Shown: in pieces, positions 47,099-59,402 of the stretch
How the letters are laid out: every line of letters begins with the position of its first letter
Numbering within the stretch: position 1 is the stretch's first letter
Origin: Apricaphanius iberus
Lineage: Eukaryota > Chordata > Actinopteri > Cyprinodontiformes > Aphaniidae
Assembly: GCA_028564705.1 (NCBI GenBank)
Contig: JAPXFQ010002701.1
Coordinates: 434,001-498,000, forward strand
Reading direction: 5' to 3'
DNA: 64,000 bases
Notes under the pieces: model-generated
What the model was told of the DNA's origin: nothing
Seen by the model: only the letters and a program-made list of their open reading frames with translations
Databases searched by the model: none
Program-made: the position numbers and the translations under genes

Positions 47099-47960
47099 CA
47101 CAGTGGTGCAAATGAGTATTTGGTACCCACCAATAGGGCAAGTTGTTCAAAAAAGATGAGAGGTTTATAATTTTCATGATATGTACATTTCAACTGCAGG
47201 GGATAGAGTTTAAAAAAAAAATCCAAGAAATCGAAAATATGATTTTTAAAGAATATATCTGCACAATGGTGCAGAAAAAAGTATTTGGGTAAAAACAAAA
47301 GTTCCCCTATATTCTAGATAAGGGAGCATGGATTTATAATTTTACTCTTGGTTGGCAGTGACAGGTCCAACGTTTCCTGTAGTTCTTCTGCATGTTTGCA
47401 CACACTACAGATGGTATTTTGACCCATTCTTCCATGCAGATCTTCTCTAGAAGCTGTGATGTTTTGACTTTCAATTGCCTCCACAGGTTCTCTGTTGTAT
47501 TGAGGCCTGGAGACTGGCTAGGGACCTTGGAATGCTTTTTACGTAGCCACTACTTCGTGGTGCGTTTGGGATCATTGTTGTGTAGGAAGGTCCAGATACG
47601 TTTCATTGTCAATCCTCTCACTGATTAAATAAGTTATTTGCCAAAAATCTCATGATAAACGCCCCTATCCAGATGGTCTATAGAAAACTTTAGATAGGCC
47701 TGGCTTGAGCAGAGGGACATTACAAACACAGGACTTTAATCCATGACGTGATGTTTTCCTCATAGTAACCTTTGTTACTGTGGTCACAGCTACCTTTGGG
47801 CCTGCGCAGCTCTAGGCTGTTTCCTCATCATTCTCAGGATCACATGTACACCACAAGGTGAGATCTTGCATGGAGTCTAAGGTTGAGGAAGATTGTCAAT
47901 GATCAATTTTATAATAACAGCTCCAACAGTTTTTGTTTTTGTTTTGTTTTTCTGCATGGA
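47099..47960 (-). mobile_element. Tc1-like transposon relic
   Basis: The end 'ACAGTGGTGCAAATGAGTAT' with 'GTATTTGG', 'AAAAGATGAGAGGTTTATAA' and 'AACAAAAGTTCCCC' is the terminus of a common fish Tc1 family. The interior ('CCATTCTTCCATGCAGATCT', 'GGAGACTGGCTAGGGAC', 'TTTGGGATCATTGTTGTG', 'GGTGAGATCTTGCATGGAG') is the antisense of its transposase gene. The distal third is missing. Confidence 0.75.
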
Positions 47961-48089
47961 TGCTTTAGATCTGATTTAAATCTCTAAAATATCAGAAATC
48001 TACTTTTGAAGTGGTGATTTAATTTACTTAAATTAAACAACAAAGCTATCAAAGCTTATCTCTGTGTTTGGTTAAAGGCAGTTGCTTTC

Positions 48090-49110
48090 TAAACCTTATA
48101 ATTGCTGAGGAACTTTGGCTCACTTTTCTTATAATGCTTTGTAATAATTCTTCCATTTTGGGTATTTTGTGCATGGCTAACTCATTCATAGTCAGGCAAC
48201 AGCAGATCAATCAGATTTGCATCCAGATGTTTAAAAGGTTCTTCCAATAACCTTAACTTGCTTTTCAATCAGGGGTAGTTTGTATTTCAGATCTTTACTT
48301 TGCTGAATAACACAGGTGCTTTTGAGCTGACAGTCGCAAACTGAGGGCCAGACACATTACTTCGAGATATTCTGCTGGAGAGTTTATGATTCAAAAAAAT
48401 ACAGCAACACTAAGCCACACTGCTGTTCCCACTGTCACATTTCCACCACCATGTTTGACTATCATTATTGTGTTCTATTTCATACATTTTTGTGTTAGTT
48501 GGTCCTACATACAGTTCTGCTTTTGTGTACTCAGTCTAAATATTTTCTTAAATGCCATGAACTAAACGAATATGAAATGTGAGAAAGACCTTTGTGTTTT
48601 ATTTAATCCCATGTTGTTTTCACATTACAACTTTTTTATGGATGTTATTTTTCTCCTCAGTCTTATTGTTGAACTCTAAAACAATGCTTTTATTTGAGGC
48701 AGATGAGGGCTGTAGTGCTGCAGATGTTGATATCTGACCTAAGGAATGAGCTGATTTTGTACTGTTGGAATACACTTTGTAGATTTAAACTGAGTTTGTT
48801 ATTTAATGGAAACACCACAATTGCGAAACTTTTCTTTCCACATTTAGACAATATCAACAAAGTTTTGTGCGTATTTCTAATGGAAATGCAACTACTGACT
48901 TTTTTCATTTGATATTGGCATACTTTTTTTTCTTTGCTTTTTTACATATTATAGCTTAACTTATATTGTCAGACAGGTTATTTGGTCCTGGCCATAATCA
49001 GACCTGGGAGTGGCTAGGGAATTTAAACTCAGTTGTCCAAAAACATTTTTTTTTTGTCTCTGTTTTATAATGGCTTTTGTTTTATCATCCAAATAATTTA
49101 AGTATGTAAG
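48090..49110 (-). mobile_element. Second Tc1-like relic, same orientation
   Basis: 'GCTGAGGAACTTTGGCTCAC' (48103), 'TTTCCACCACCATGTTTGAC' (48440, antisense of VKHGGG) and, near the far end, 'AATCAGACCTGGGAGTGGCT' (48997) with an 'AGACAGGTTATTTGGTCCTG' lead-in follow the antisense order of another Tc1 family. It is heavily decayed. Confidence 0.55.
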
Positions 49111-50249
49111 AAAATACAGATAAGAAATCTGGGGGGTTTCCACAGCATGTCCCTAACAAACAAAGCATAATTGCTTTAAATATGTCAGATGCTGTATATA
49201 AACCAGCACACAATCCCATGTTTAGTCTGTGAAGCATTAAGAAGTCCAGCTGACAGCTCTTTTTAAAATGGTAAACAGCATCTTGTGATAAAGTCACCAT
49301 GCGCGTTAATAAACACGAGGCAGCCTGCTGGCGAAGATTTAATGTTAAATACAGTGCTGTGTGCTGTGCTAGGATGAATATTCCATTATAAATGTCAAAG
49401 CAAGCAGTGTTTTTTGACCTCACTGCTGCATAAAATGACCAGCTTTCTCAGATTATTAGGGCCGTGCTTTGGCAGGGATAATTAGATGAATGTATGCCCT
49501 GGAGTTGTTGTTCTGGGTCAACACAGTGACCAGCTTGGTATGAGTTGAGAGTAATATAATGTAGCAATGCACTTGGTACACAAAGATGAATATGTTTTAG
49601 AAGCACACAGTCAACCTTTCAGCATTTTAATGCCAACACCATTTGACTTTCCTTCCTGCATCAAAAATACACGTTACTGTTTCAGCAGTTTTATCTTTCT
49701 AAAAACTTTTCTCCAACTCTGTCAGTTCATGTTAGGACTCAGTGACTGTCACTCAGCCGGGAATGCGGCGAGGTTGTACAAGGTGTGTCAGTGCGATACA
49801 GCAAAATCAAAAGCCCGGAGCGCAGAGTGTATTAAGGTTAATTTGAACTGATTAGATTAAGCAGCGGGGTTGTTGCTGTGGGGCGCTGGAGCATCGTGGT
49901 GTGTCCCACTGTCAAACGGGGATTGTGCTCCATATTTTGCTCCCCAACAAGGATGGACTTTTATGTGGAAGGGATAGGAGGTCATATGAGTTCTACTCAT
50001 ATGAATATTTAGAGGGTTTCATTTGATACACAAAGTAGAACGGAAATATTCCATAGAAAGACTGGGCTTGCCCAATTTTTGAAAGAAAAGTTAGACTAAA
50101 TTCCAGTATTTAAATGTGGAAAGATACTGGAGATACTTATAGCTGTCACCCCAATGAAGGTGCAATGTATTAGCTCAGGGACGATGAATATAAATCAATG
50201 ATGTACATTCTCATCAATGTTTCACATTTGCAAAAAGTAAAAAAAAAAA
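49111..50249. other. Unassigned, partly repeat-free sequence
   Basis: No element recognised. 49200-49560 and 49740-49900 have even composition. Confidence 0.4.
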
Positions 50250-51085
50250 TCCCTACACTTGACATTTATGAAAAACTTTGTCTTGATCCATTACATAAAA
50301 ACCAAATAAAATGGATTGAAGTTTATAGTTGTACTGTAACAAAATGGGGAAACTGTAAAACAACATTTACTTAATGGCACCGTTGGTTTCTCACAAGATT
50401 ATAGCATTTTTTTTTTGTAGATTTATGCAGTGTTTTTATGTCATAAATATTTTAATTGAAAAACACAGGGAAATCCAAAATTGTTTATGTGGTGTATTTG
50501 GGATCTTTGTCCTGTCTGAACACCCAGCAGGGTCAAAGTCTCTGACCTAAACTTTAATTCACATAAAGGGGAAATTGGTTAAGATGTTCAAGAACACCTA
50601 TGGAAGCACTAAGACCCAAACTTATCATAAATTGGAACATCAACTTCTTCATCAGCAAAATCAAACTGTTTTCTGTAGACTGGTTTTGTCAGACGGGTCA
50701 AAGTCAGGGCTATTGTGTCACAATAACGAACAGTTTTCAGATGAGTCAAAGTCAGGATTTCAATGAGTGGTAGAGGTGAATCACAATGTGCTTTGAATAA
50801 TAAAGGAGTATTTTGCAGACTTCAAGAACTAGAAAATGTAAACCATGCCAAGGATTTCAAACACACAGTACATGTATAAAGGTAGGTTTGAAGTGTTGCT
50901 TGCAACAACCCTATGAAAAATGCTGGTCTGTACTTGAAAGCAGGGTTCATGCCCAAAGGGAAGTTAAAACTTCAAATGTATGCAATGTAAAGAACAGCTC
51001 CAATGCATAATGTACTACAAAATACTACTTTGATTAATACTGGTGATTAGGGTATATAAACTTCTGACTAGCACTGTATGCCTGC
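50250..51085 (+). mobile_element. Tc1-like fragments
   Basis: 50250-50360 resembles a Tc1 3' terminus ('GAAGTTTATAGTTGTACTG', 'ACAAAATGGGGAAA'). 50480-51085 is a second relic: 'TTTGGGATCTTTGTCCTGTC', 'AAGATGTTCAAGAACACC', 'CACTAAGACCCAAAC' and an end reading 'TATATAAACTTCTGACTAGC'. The order suits a plus-strand Tc1 family. No readable transposase remains. Confidence 0.5.
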
Positions 51086-51544
51086 CAGCATAGGCTAATA
51101 TTCCATAGGTTTTTGTTATGTATTTTTGTTCAATATTTTTCCAATTGCTGATTTCCCTCTGCCGTTACTGGACATAAATCTCTGGCTCCAATCATTAAGT
51201 GAGTAAATGAGCCTCAACCACCATAGGGAATTAGCTTGTATTACTGGATGGATCCACATTTAATAGGCGTGGATGTAATTGCTAATTTTGGTGCATTAGC
51301 TGTTGATGTAAAATCTCCTTTAAAGGGGTGTTCTACTCTGCACCATTATATATCTATTAAAGTCCACGTTTAAAGTTAAAGTCCAAATTTGAAGCTATAT
51401 ATTTACCTTCCTTGTGTAATGATTTAGATTAGATCTAAATAAGCTTTTCCTATTTTGGGTCAATTAGGAATACCAAAATGATTCCCTTTTAATGAATACA
51501 AGAACAATGAGATGAAGATTTATTTAAATATTTTACTTTTTTTC
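51086..51544. other. Unassigned sequence
   Basis: Nothing recognised. Confidence 0.4.
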
Positions 51545-51915
51545 TTTCTTCAAATTTAGATATTTCCATACATTCTCCTGGCATTTTTTAGAATTGCCCT
51601 TTTAACTGTATACCTTGAGTCAAACCTCTTTCGTACCCCTCAACAAGCTTATCGCAATAGTTTTATGGAATTGTGCCCATCCCCCTGAGAAAATTGGTTT
51701 GAGGCCAAATTTCTCACACACACCTTGTCAGTTTTGCCCACGAAACATGGCATTTCTTGACCTTAAGGCACTTTGAACTAATTTAGCAGAATGATGTGGG
51801 ACATTGTCCATCTCTAACATCTATTTGTCCCCAGGCTTCAACTTTCTGACTAATAGTTCAAGATGTTACTTCAGTATTTACACATAATGTACTTTCCTCA
51901 TGATGCCAGACACAG
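51545..51915 (-). mobile_element. Tc1-like relic (salmonid-type)
   Basis: Antisense of a Tc1 transposase N-terminal half: 'CATTCTCCTGGCATTTTTTA', 'CCCCTCAACAAGCTTATCGC', 'GACATTGTCCATCTCTAACA', 'GGCTTCAACTTTCTGACTAA' and 'CTTTCCTCATGATGCCA' appear in the order known for this fish family. Confidence 0.65.
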
Positions 51916-52029
51916 GTACTTTAAAAAAAGAAACAAATTGTAAAAAGTTATAATTTTTTATCACCAATTTCATACTAATTTAAAACTTAAACAAATGAAA
52001 ACCCAAAGTTTTGGAATTAATGTTGCTTT
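51916..52029. other. Short unassigned gap
   Basis: Nothing recognised. Confidence 0.4.
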
Positions 52030-52765
52030 AAGTCCAGTGCTCAGTTTCCCCTTTCGTGGTATTACTGTGCTTGATTAGCAAGAAAAATTGTTTGACCTGA
52101 ACTCCACAGAAAAACTATGAGGTCAAGAGCAATATAAGAGACATCAGACCCAACAATGCAGATAACCAGAAGGCTGCTACCAACACAGCCTGGGCTTCCA
52201 TTACACATCAGCAGTGTCACAGGCTGATCGCCCCCATGCCACACTGCATTAATGCAGTAGTTGAAGCAAAAGGAGCCCCATCCAATTTTTGAGAGCATGT
52301 GAACATACTTTTCAGAAACCTGACATTTGTGTAAAAAAATATTCATGTTTGATGTCCTGTAACAGGGGTGGGGAACCCTGGTCCTCGAGGGCCGCATTCC
52401 TCTAAGTTTTCCAGGCAACCCTGCTTCAACACACCTGACTCAAATCAAATGGATCCAACAGCCAAAGAAGTTTTGCACAATAACTAGTTCATTTTATTCA
52501 GGTGTGTTTGCGCAGGGAAACATAGAAACCTTACAGGATGAGGGCCAAGGTTCCCCACCCATGTCCTATAACATTCTACTTTCCTGAAACAATCAGTCTA
52601 TGTTTTTTTATTATCTATAAGCCTCAACATTTCAATATATAAAGGACTGAACTATGGACTCTATGTGTGATTAATCTGTGTATTTTGCTGTCTGAACTGA
52701 GTGATCAAAAATATATAAAACTGTATCTCAGAATTAACTTTTCTTAGAGGTACCTGTATTTTGTG
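52030..52765 (+). mobile_element. Tc1-like 3' half, split by a hAT MITE
   Basis: The sequence encodes the end of a Tc1-type transposase in broken frames: 'GACCTGAACTCCACAGAAAA' (relic of DLNP.EN), 'AGACATCAGACCCAACAATG', 'CACATCAGCAGTGTCACAGG' and 'CAAAAGGAGCCCCATCCAAT'. After an inserted MITE (52363-52563) its 3' terminus continues with 'ATAAAGGACTGAAC' and 'GAAGTGCATCATTAACTCTT'. The transposase is not functional. Confidence 0.7.
52363..52563. mobile_element. hAT MITE, 201 bp, with 8-bp target duplication
   Basis: Terminal inverted repeats CAGGGGTGGGGAACCCTGG and (reverse-complemented right end) CATGGGTGGGGAACCTTGG. Flanking octamers TCCTGTAA (52355-52362) and TCCTATAA (52564-52571) match at 7 of 8. 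The interior carries 'CAACACACCTGA'. This is the well-known small fish hAT/Charlie-like MITE type. The host sequence on both sides is one Tc1-like element. Confidence 0.93.
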
Positions 52766-54369
52766 AAGTGCATCATTAACTCTTCTAGCAACATCACAAC
52801 AGCCTGATGTTGCCACCTCTGTACTTCACAGTTACGTTGGGGTTCTAATACAAGCTTTCAACCTTTTCCTCCAGATGGAGCTTTAATTTCAGACATTCTA
52901 GTTTTGGCTGTATCTGAAAACTGGACTGGTCTCCAAGTATTATTTTTGCCCCTGAGTATATTTGCTAATTGTAATCTGTCTTTTTTGTTACTTTTAGGCC
53001 TAAACAAACTGTTTAAATTCATGGTAATCTTTGTTAATGAAAGTGATGAAAAACTGTCTAAAACTGAATCCATTTAGCATTTGTTCTGAAAAACTATTTT
53101 ACAACAAAATTTACAATAGAAAAACCTTATTTTATTTTTTATCGAGTCTCAGGAAACATTTGGTTTTAACTGTGACAGTCTATACATTTCTGCAGAGAAA
53201 TCCTGGGGCAAAAATTCATATGATTTTTGCTTATGATTCTTGCCTTATACAAAGGGAAATAGGCCCAATAAGAAACAGGACTGAGCCTGAAATTGAAATC
53301 TCTTGTTGATGGGTTTGTTCATTTAAACCGCCTCCTGGCAAAGACATACCAAAGCTATTGATTAAACCCAATTGAACAGAGAGAATGCTCAGCACCTCAC
53401 TTGATGTCAACATTACTTTACTGTTAGCTCAACATCTTTTCACATCCCTGTGGGATTTTCCTTTCCTGCAAGCAGACTGCTCATCTGTGGGCACCCACCA
53501 TGATGTGATGCAATTGAAATATACATCACCTCGAAAGCATTTAATCTCTTAGAGATGTGGCTAGCCGTGGATGATACAATCTCATTACATTAGCTGGGAA
53601 TGAAGGTGTCCATGTCTCTCCTCCAATTATGCTTCCTTTACTGCATATTAGAATCTTGTGTTAAGTCGGCATAGGATGCAGTTTAGCAGAACTGGAATTC
53701 CTTTCATTATGGCTGGCATGCTGCATATGTTAAGAAATTAGTAATCCTCACAAAATTTTCACATTTGGAATACAACAAAAGAAAAATCTGTTGCCAAATT
53801 GACTGTCTCAGTCTGTAAGCTTCTTTGTGTCTCTAACGGCTTAGCTTTTTTTATGAATATGGCTGCTGTGGATTTTCAGCAGTCTGGCTTCCTTCCCTGG
53901 GTTTGTCCAAGCATGTATTTACATTTGATGTTATATCCTATGTATAAATAACTTCAAGTTGATTTCTTCTGCCATTGAGTTATTTGTTAGGGTCAGAAGA
54001 TGGAGGCTGTGATAACAAGTGGAAATATGGCACACAAAACACAAAATTTCTAGAGGTCCTAGGTAACCTCATATTATTTATATTTTTTAATACATAATGT
54101 CTCACTATGCAGTAAAAACATAACTGTCACAATATTCACATCCTGTTTTTTTGTGTTTTTTTATATTTTCTGACAATATGTTTAGTACATAAATGTAAAA
54201 TGAAAGAAAAACAGAACATGGTTTTCCAAAAACTTTTTTTTCCAGGATTTCCCACCTGTATTTAGAGCCATTTGACCATTTAAGTTTTTACAAGTCAAAA
54301 TTCTCAGTTTCCAGACATGTTGCAGCAGGTTACTTATTTATACATTGAATATTGCACAGCGGCATGTCC
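52766..54369. other. Unassigned, partly repeat-free sequence
   Basis: No exon recognised. 53430-53760 has even composition with several ATTA/TAAT words. Confidence 0.4.
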
Positions 54370-54760
54370 AGACTTTTTTTTCAGGGGTGACACAGGAGGG
54401 GCAGTTAGTTCTGCTGGGGTGGCACCCGTAAATCAAGGATCCACAGTAAAAAAAGAAAAGAAATGTATGTCCCATGCCTTCTTTCTGATAAATGTTTTAA
54501 AATAAGACATTTTTCCCTCTTGTAAAACAATTTATTAACTAAATGTATTCTAAAGCATTGAGCTACAACATCAGACAACTTGCAACAGTCAGCACAAAGC
54601 ACACATGTAGTATGCCAAATTTCCTCTTTACACATATGCCTCTTATCCGGCCCAGCTAGCAGGTGGTTGTATTGATAGTGACGACACAGTAGCGGCTGAA
54701 TATTGGGTAGGGACGGGTCTCCACTGTCCTTACCCAATTCTACGCCCTAGAAACTGCTAC
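54370..54760. mobile_element. Possible hAT-derived sequence
   Basis: 54370-54440 ('CAGGGGTGACACAGGAGGGG', 'GGGGTGGCACCC') and 54690-54755 ('GGGTAGGGACGGGTCTCCAC') resemble fish hAT-derived repeats. Ends were not paired. Confidence 0.25.
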
Positions 54761-55019
54761 CTCTCAGTGACCAACAAACAGTTTTTTAGCACTGATATCT
54801 CTTTACATTTGATTAGATTATATCTATAGTAATTTGAAATTAAGTTTAGCTGTTAGTTCACCTACTATTTATTAGGCCATTTGCGAGTTTCTGTTATAAA
54901 CATGCAAAGTATAGTGAACATTCATTGCACTCATAACTCATAACAGACATTGCCTCATTTATTCTCCATCCCTCTCACATAAGAAACAGGGAGTGTAAAT
55001 GATATGTGACATCAGATAC

Positions 55020-55117
55020 CAGGATAAATTTGGGAGAGTGGTGGCTGTGGGAGATTTTCGGGAGGGTCACTTAAATTCGGGACTCTCCTGGGAAAATCGG
55101 GAGGGTTGGCAAGTATG
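55020..55117 (-). mobile_element. hAT-like element end
   Basis: On the minus strand this reads CATACTTGCCAACCCTCCCG, then 'GGGAGTC'-like and 'CCCTCCCGAAAATCTCCCA' words, a common fish hAT terminus. Confidence 0.5.
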
Positions 55118-55140
55118 ATTATACGATAGCTTACAAAACG

Positions 55141-55295
55141 CACAAAATGTATACATTCATCCAATGGCATTACGAAAGTAACTGTATTCTGAATACCATG
55201 TTTAAAAATAGTAACTGTAATGGAATAGTGTTACTCATAATTAGTATTCTAAATACCTAACGGCGGTACATGTATTCCCTTACTCCCCAACACTG
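55141..55295 (-). mobile_element. hAT-like end (CAGTGTTGGGGAGTAA type)
   Basis: On the minus strand it starts CAGTGTTGGGGAGTAAGG and goes on with 'GGAATACATGTACCGCCG', 'TATGAGTAACACTATTCC' and 'TTACAGTTAC'. It is the same family type as the end at 11307. The left end of this copy is not defined. Confidence 0.6.
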
Positions 55296-57739
55296 TTCAT
55301 AGTGCTGCATAATATCCCAAAACTTGTATAATAACCTAATCTAACTTTGAACTTCTCCACAATTGTATCCCTGACATGTCTGTTGTGTTCTTTGGACTTC
55401 CTGAAGAGTTTTGTTCAAACCCCTGAAAACTTTTGGGAAACAGTTTCTTTTATACTGAGATTCAGTAGTTGTTTGCACTAGGTTTTATTTAGAAGGGTTT
55501 AAATAGACATAGACATAGACAAATAAACATTAAAAAAGTATTATTTATAATTATGTGGTGCTTTCTATTGGTCACTCAGATAAACTCCTAATAAAATACA
55601 TTCAATTTGTTGTTCTGACATGACACAAAGGGGTTATTAATAATTTTGCACATCTCTGTCATTCACTAGCTCACAATTTCTGTTTGCCAAAAGGCACTGT
55701 TTTTTTTTCATTTACAAGGAAAACAAATGATGAATAGGCTGTCCTCCACATACATGTGTGATAAAATACATGCAAATAATATAAAAGTCTTGCCTTGTTC
55801 CATATCCATGTCTCTCTCCTGGGTGATTGTTTGACACCAGAACAAAAGCAGTGAATGAACAAAAAAGCAACAAAAAAATATTTCTGACGGTTTTAGTTTT
55901 CATTCTTTGGATTAGCATAGTGTTGTTTTTTTTTGTTTTTTTTAGAAACGGACACAAACAAAACAAACAAATATATATATATATATGAATAAAGCAAATA
56001 CTTCTAAATCATTATGTCTCAATAGGATACCGGACTAGTATTCCTATAAGCAAAATTTGTATTTTCTAGACTATTCCTTTCAAAAAGAGCCTTTTTTTAT
56101 TGCTTCTATAAGGTTTGTTTATCACAGCACATAAATACAGGGCAGCGTTAGACTACAGACAACTACCGGCTGTGTCAGTAGAAAACCAATAATCAAAGTG
56201 TCAATGGGAAGAAGGGGTTCACAGAGGTTAGAAAAATCACTGCACAGCTTTTTGCAAACTGAGAAATGTCAGCAGCCTATAACTTTGCAGCTAAACTGTC
56301 TAAGCATAATGTGTAAAGACAGGGAACTTTTAGCTTTGATGATGTGCCACTGTAAAATGTGTTCCTTTCATCTGGAGGAAGTTTGATTTGGGTTGACTAC
56401 AGAAGAGAAGAGGAAAAGCTTATAGCGTTTGCAAAATTTGCAAAACATGTGTACAGTACAGCTGTACTGCAATTTCTTTGATAACCTCCAGTAATCCTCT
56501 GTGTGTTATACAAACATGACTAGTGCTGCAAGCATTGGGTGATGAAAACATTTTCCTCAGGGGTTTTGAATCCAGCTAAATTGTCAGCTTGGTGTCTTCT
56601 AAAAACATACATACCCTCTGAACTTCCGTAGAACATTTTGATTTGGATTAAACTCACAAACCTTAATGTTTTATTTTGATTTTATGTATTAAACTATATG
56701 TATCTATCTCTCAAGTGCCAAGGAGGAATGCATGACAAAGTTTTTTTTTTTATTAAGCTGTAAAGCTTTTTCCTAGAAGTGTAGCTAATATAATGCTCTA
56801 AGCAGCCTTTGTTGTTGTTTCTCTACACCTTGTGTTAAGAAAATCGCCAAAAGACCATTTTAGATACATTATCCTTTCAATATAAAGCATGTAGTGCCCA
56901 AATGCTGTATTAACTACTGATTAAAGTGAATATATAGTACCATTATGGTGAAACGATTTCTGGCTCTTGCTTAACTGACCAATAACAGACATACTCTCTC
57001 TGTTGACAGAGATGGATAATTAGAAAATGGGGCTCCACTCTTTGCGTCCTTGCGTAGGTGACGGAGAGCTCTTGCATCAACAGATACTGTCAATCCATCT
57101 CCAAAAAACGTATAAGTATAAACTAGACTTTACTTATATTATTTAAAATTAAACAATCTGAACATTTATGGGCTACATCATGTGGTTATATCACAAATAA
57201 AATTTCTGCAAAACTCAATGAAATTGTTTGCTGCAGTAAAACTGTTAAGTTTTTACAAACTATAATATTTGCAAGGGAAGTCTAAAAGTTATGTTTTATT
57301 TTAATGTGCAAAGTAACCTTCCATTTTATCAGACTTATTCACAATTGGCTCTTTATAGCAACCTACAAGAACAAGGAAGGTTTAGCAAATTAATATAAAA
57401 TTGAATCTTGTTCTTTCAAATGAAGGTTAAAATAGCTGTCAACCTAAATATGGATACATACAGTAATAAAACAATAATTGCTTGAGTTATAACAATAAAG
57501 ATACTTCAAGTGTTATATTATTGTTCCTGCAAAGATTATTTGCTTAGATATTCTCTGAACATATATTAAAATCAAATTCCCAAAGTTACTGGAGGCTAAT
57601 AATGAGATTAAGCTGGTCTGTATTTGTCATAGAGAAATGCTTAATACTCTGTTTGAACTGTGTATCAGAATATAGGTCTTCCTGATCTTTTTTTTTTTGT
57701 TAGTTGGCATGGAACTAACTGCCTTTGATTAATATACAC
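55296..57739. other. Unassigned AT-rich sequence
   Basis: No exon or element recognised. Small repeats only: TAGACA triplet at about 55504-55520 and (AT)n at 55971-55985. Confidence 0.45.
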
Positions 57740-57752
57740 TGAATATATTTGG

Positions 57753-59389
57753 CAAACTGGTCCTAGGTGAGGGATCTGACAAAGCGCAGCCCAAAGACCC
57801 CTATGATGAGGAAACATATTGGACTCAGAGTTCCCTCACCCGGACGTGGGTCACCGGGGCCCCACTCTAGAGCCAGGCCTGTGTCACCGAGGTTGTTAAA
57901 AAGCTCCTTGGTGGCACGGCGTCGGGGGTGGATGAGATTCCGCCGGAGGTCCTCAAGGCTCTGGATGTTGTAGGGCTGTGTTGGTTGACGCGGCTCTGTA
58001 ATATTGCGTGGACATCGGGGGCAGTTCCCTTGGATTTGCAGACCAGGTTGGTGGTCCCCCTCTTATAAAGGGGGACCACAGAGTGTGTTACAACTATAGG
58101 GGGATCACACTTCTGAACCCCCTGGTAAAGTCTATTCGGGGGTTCTGTAGAGGAGGGTTCGACGGATAGTTGAACCGCGGACTTAGGAGGAATAATGCGG
58201 TTTTTGTCCTGGCCGTGGTACACTGGACCAGCTCTACACCCTCGGCAGGGTAGTGGAGGGTGCATGGGAGTTCACCCAACCGGTCTACATGTGCTTTTTG
58301 GACTTGAAGAAGGCGTTCGACCGTGTCCCTCGGGGTGTCCTGTGGGGGGTATTCCGGGAGTATGGGGTACCAGGCCCCTTGATACGGGCTGTTAGGTCCC
58401 TGTACGAACGGTGTCAGAGTCTGGTTCGTATTGCCGGCAGTAAGTCGGACTCGTTTCCAGTGAGAGTTGGACTGCGCCAAGGTTGCCCTTTGTCACTGGT
58501 CCCGTTCATAATGTTTATGGACAGGATTTCTAGGCACAGCCAAGGCGTGGAGGGGATCCGTTTTGGTGACCTCAGGATCGGGCCTCTGCTTTTCGCAGAT
58601 GATGTGGAAAGTGGTCTACAGCTCTCGTTGGAGCGGTTCGCAGCCGAGTGTGAAGCGGCTGGGATGAGGATCAGCACCTCCAAATCCGAGACCATGGTTT
58701 TGAGCCGGAAAAGGGTAAAGTGCCTTCTCCGGGTCGGGGATGAGGTCCTTCCTCAAGTGGAGGAGCTTAGGTATCTGGGGGTCTTGTTCACGAATGAGGG
58801 AAAAATGGAGCGGGAAATCAATGGATGGATTGGTAAGGCTTCTGCAGTTATGCGGGCGCTGTACCGGTCTGTCGTGGTGAAGAGAGAGCTTAGCCGAAAG
58901 GCAAAGCTCTCAATTTACCGGTCGATCTACGTTCCTACCCTCCTCTATGGTCACGAACGCTGGGTGGTGACCGAAATAACGAGATCGCGGATACAGGCGG
59001 CTGAAATGAGTTTCCTCTGTAGGGTGGCTGGGCTCTCCCTTAGAGATATTGTGAGAAGCTAGTTTATCCGGAGGGGACTCAGAGTAGAGCTGCTGCTCCT
59101 CCACATCGAGAGGAGCCAGATGAGGTTGCTCGGGCAGCTGGTCAGGATGCCTCCTGGACGCCTCCCTGGTGAGGTGTTCTGGGCACGTCCCACCGGGAGG
59201 AGACCCAGGGGAAGACCCAGGACTCGCTGGAGGGATTATGTCTCCCAGCTGGCCTGGGAACGCCTCTGGATTCCTCCCGAGGAGCTGGCCCAAGTAGCCA
59301 GGGAGAGGGAGGTCTGGGTCTCTTTGCTTAGGCTACTGCCCCCGCGACCCGACCCCGGATAAGCAGAATATGATAGATGGATGGATGGA
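57753..59389 (+). mobile_element. Rex3-type (RTE clade) LINE, 5'-truncated, with 13-bp target duplication
   Basis: The insertion is bounded by the perfect direct repeat TGAATATATTTGG (57740-57752 and 59390-59402). It ends in a (GATG)n tail, typical of Rex3/RTE elements, directly after the coding end. The 5' part (endonuclease) is missing. Its GC-rich, CpG-bearing sequence stands out from the AT-rich flanks. Confidence 0.93.
57864..59362 (+). pseudogene. Rex3/RTE reverse transcriptase, broken
   Basis: Encodes most of an RTE-clade reverse transcriptase plus C-terminal domain. Order: VTEVVKKLLGG..GVDEIPPE (57883-57952), a stretch with two frameshifts (about 58065 and 58115) and stops at about 58148, 58184 and 58193, then the long frame 58253-59059 with CFLDLKKAFDRVPRGV (motif A), VGLRQGCPLS (motif B), LLFADDV (catalytic), RYLGVLF and LSIYRSIYVPTLLYGHERWV. 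A TAG at 59060 splits off the last part (59063-59362: HIERSQ..LLGQLVRMPPGR ... RRPRGRPRTRWRDYV). After FADDV a few residues usual in the family are missing, an in-frame deletion next to the active site. The copy is inactive. Confidence 0.92.
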
Positions 59390-59402
59390 TGAATATATTT
59401 GG

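Noticed and set aside
58094..59293. Long minus-strand ORFs across the Rex3 element
   Set aside because: They are antisense shadows of the GC-rich reverse transcriptase frame.
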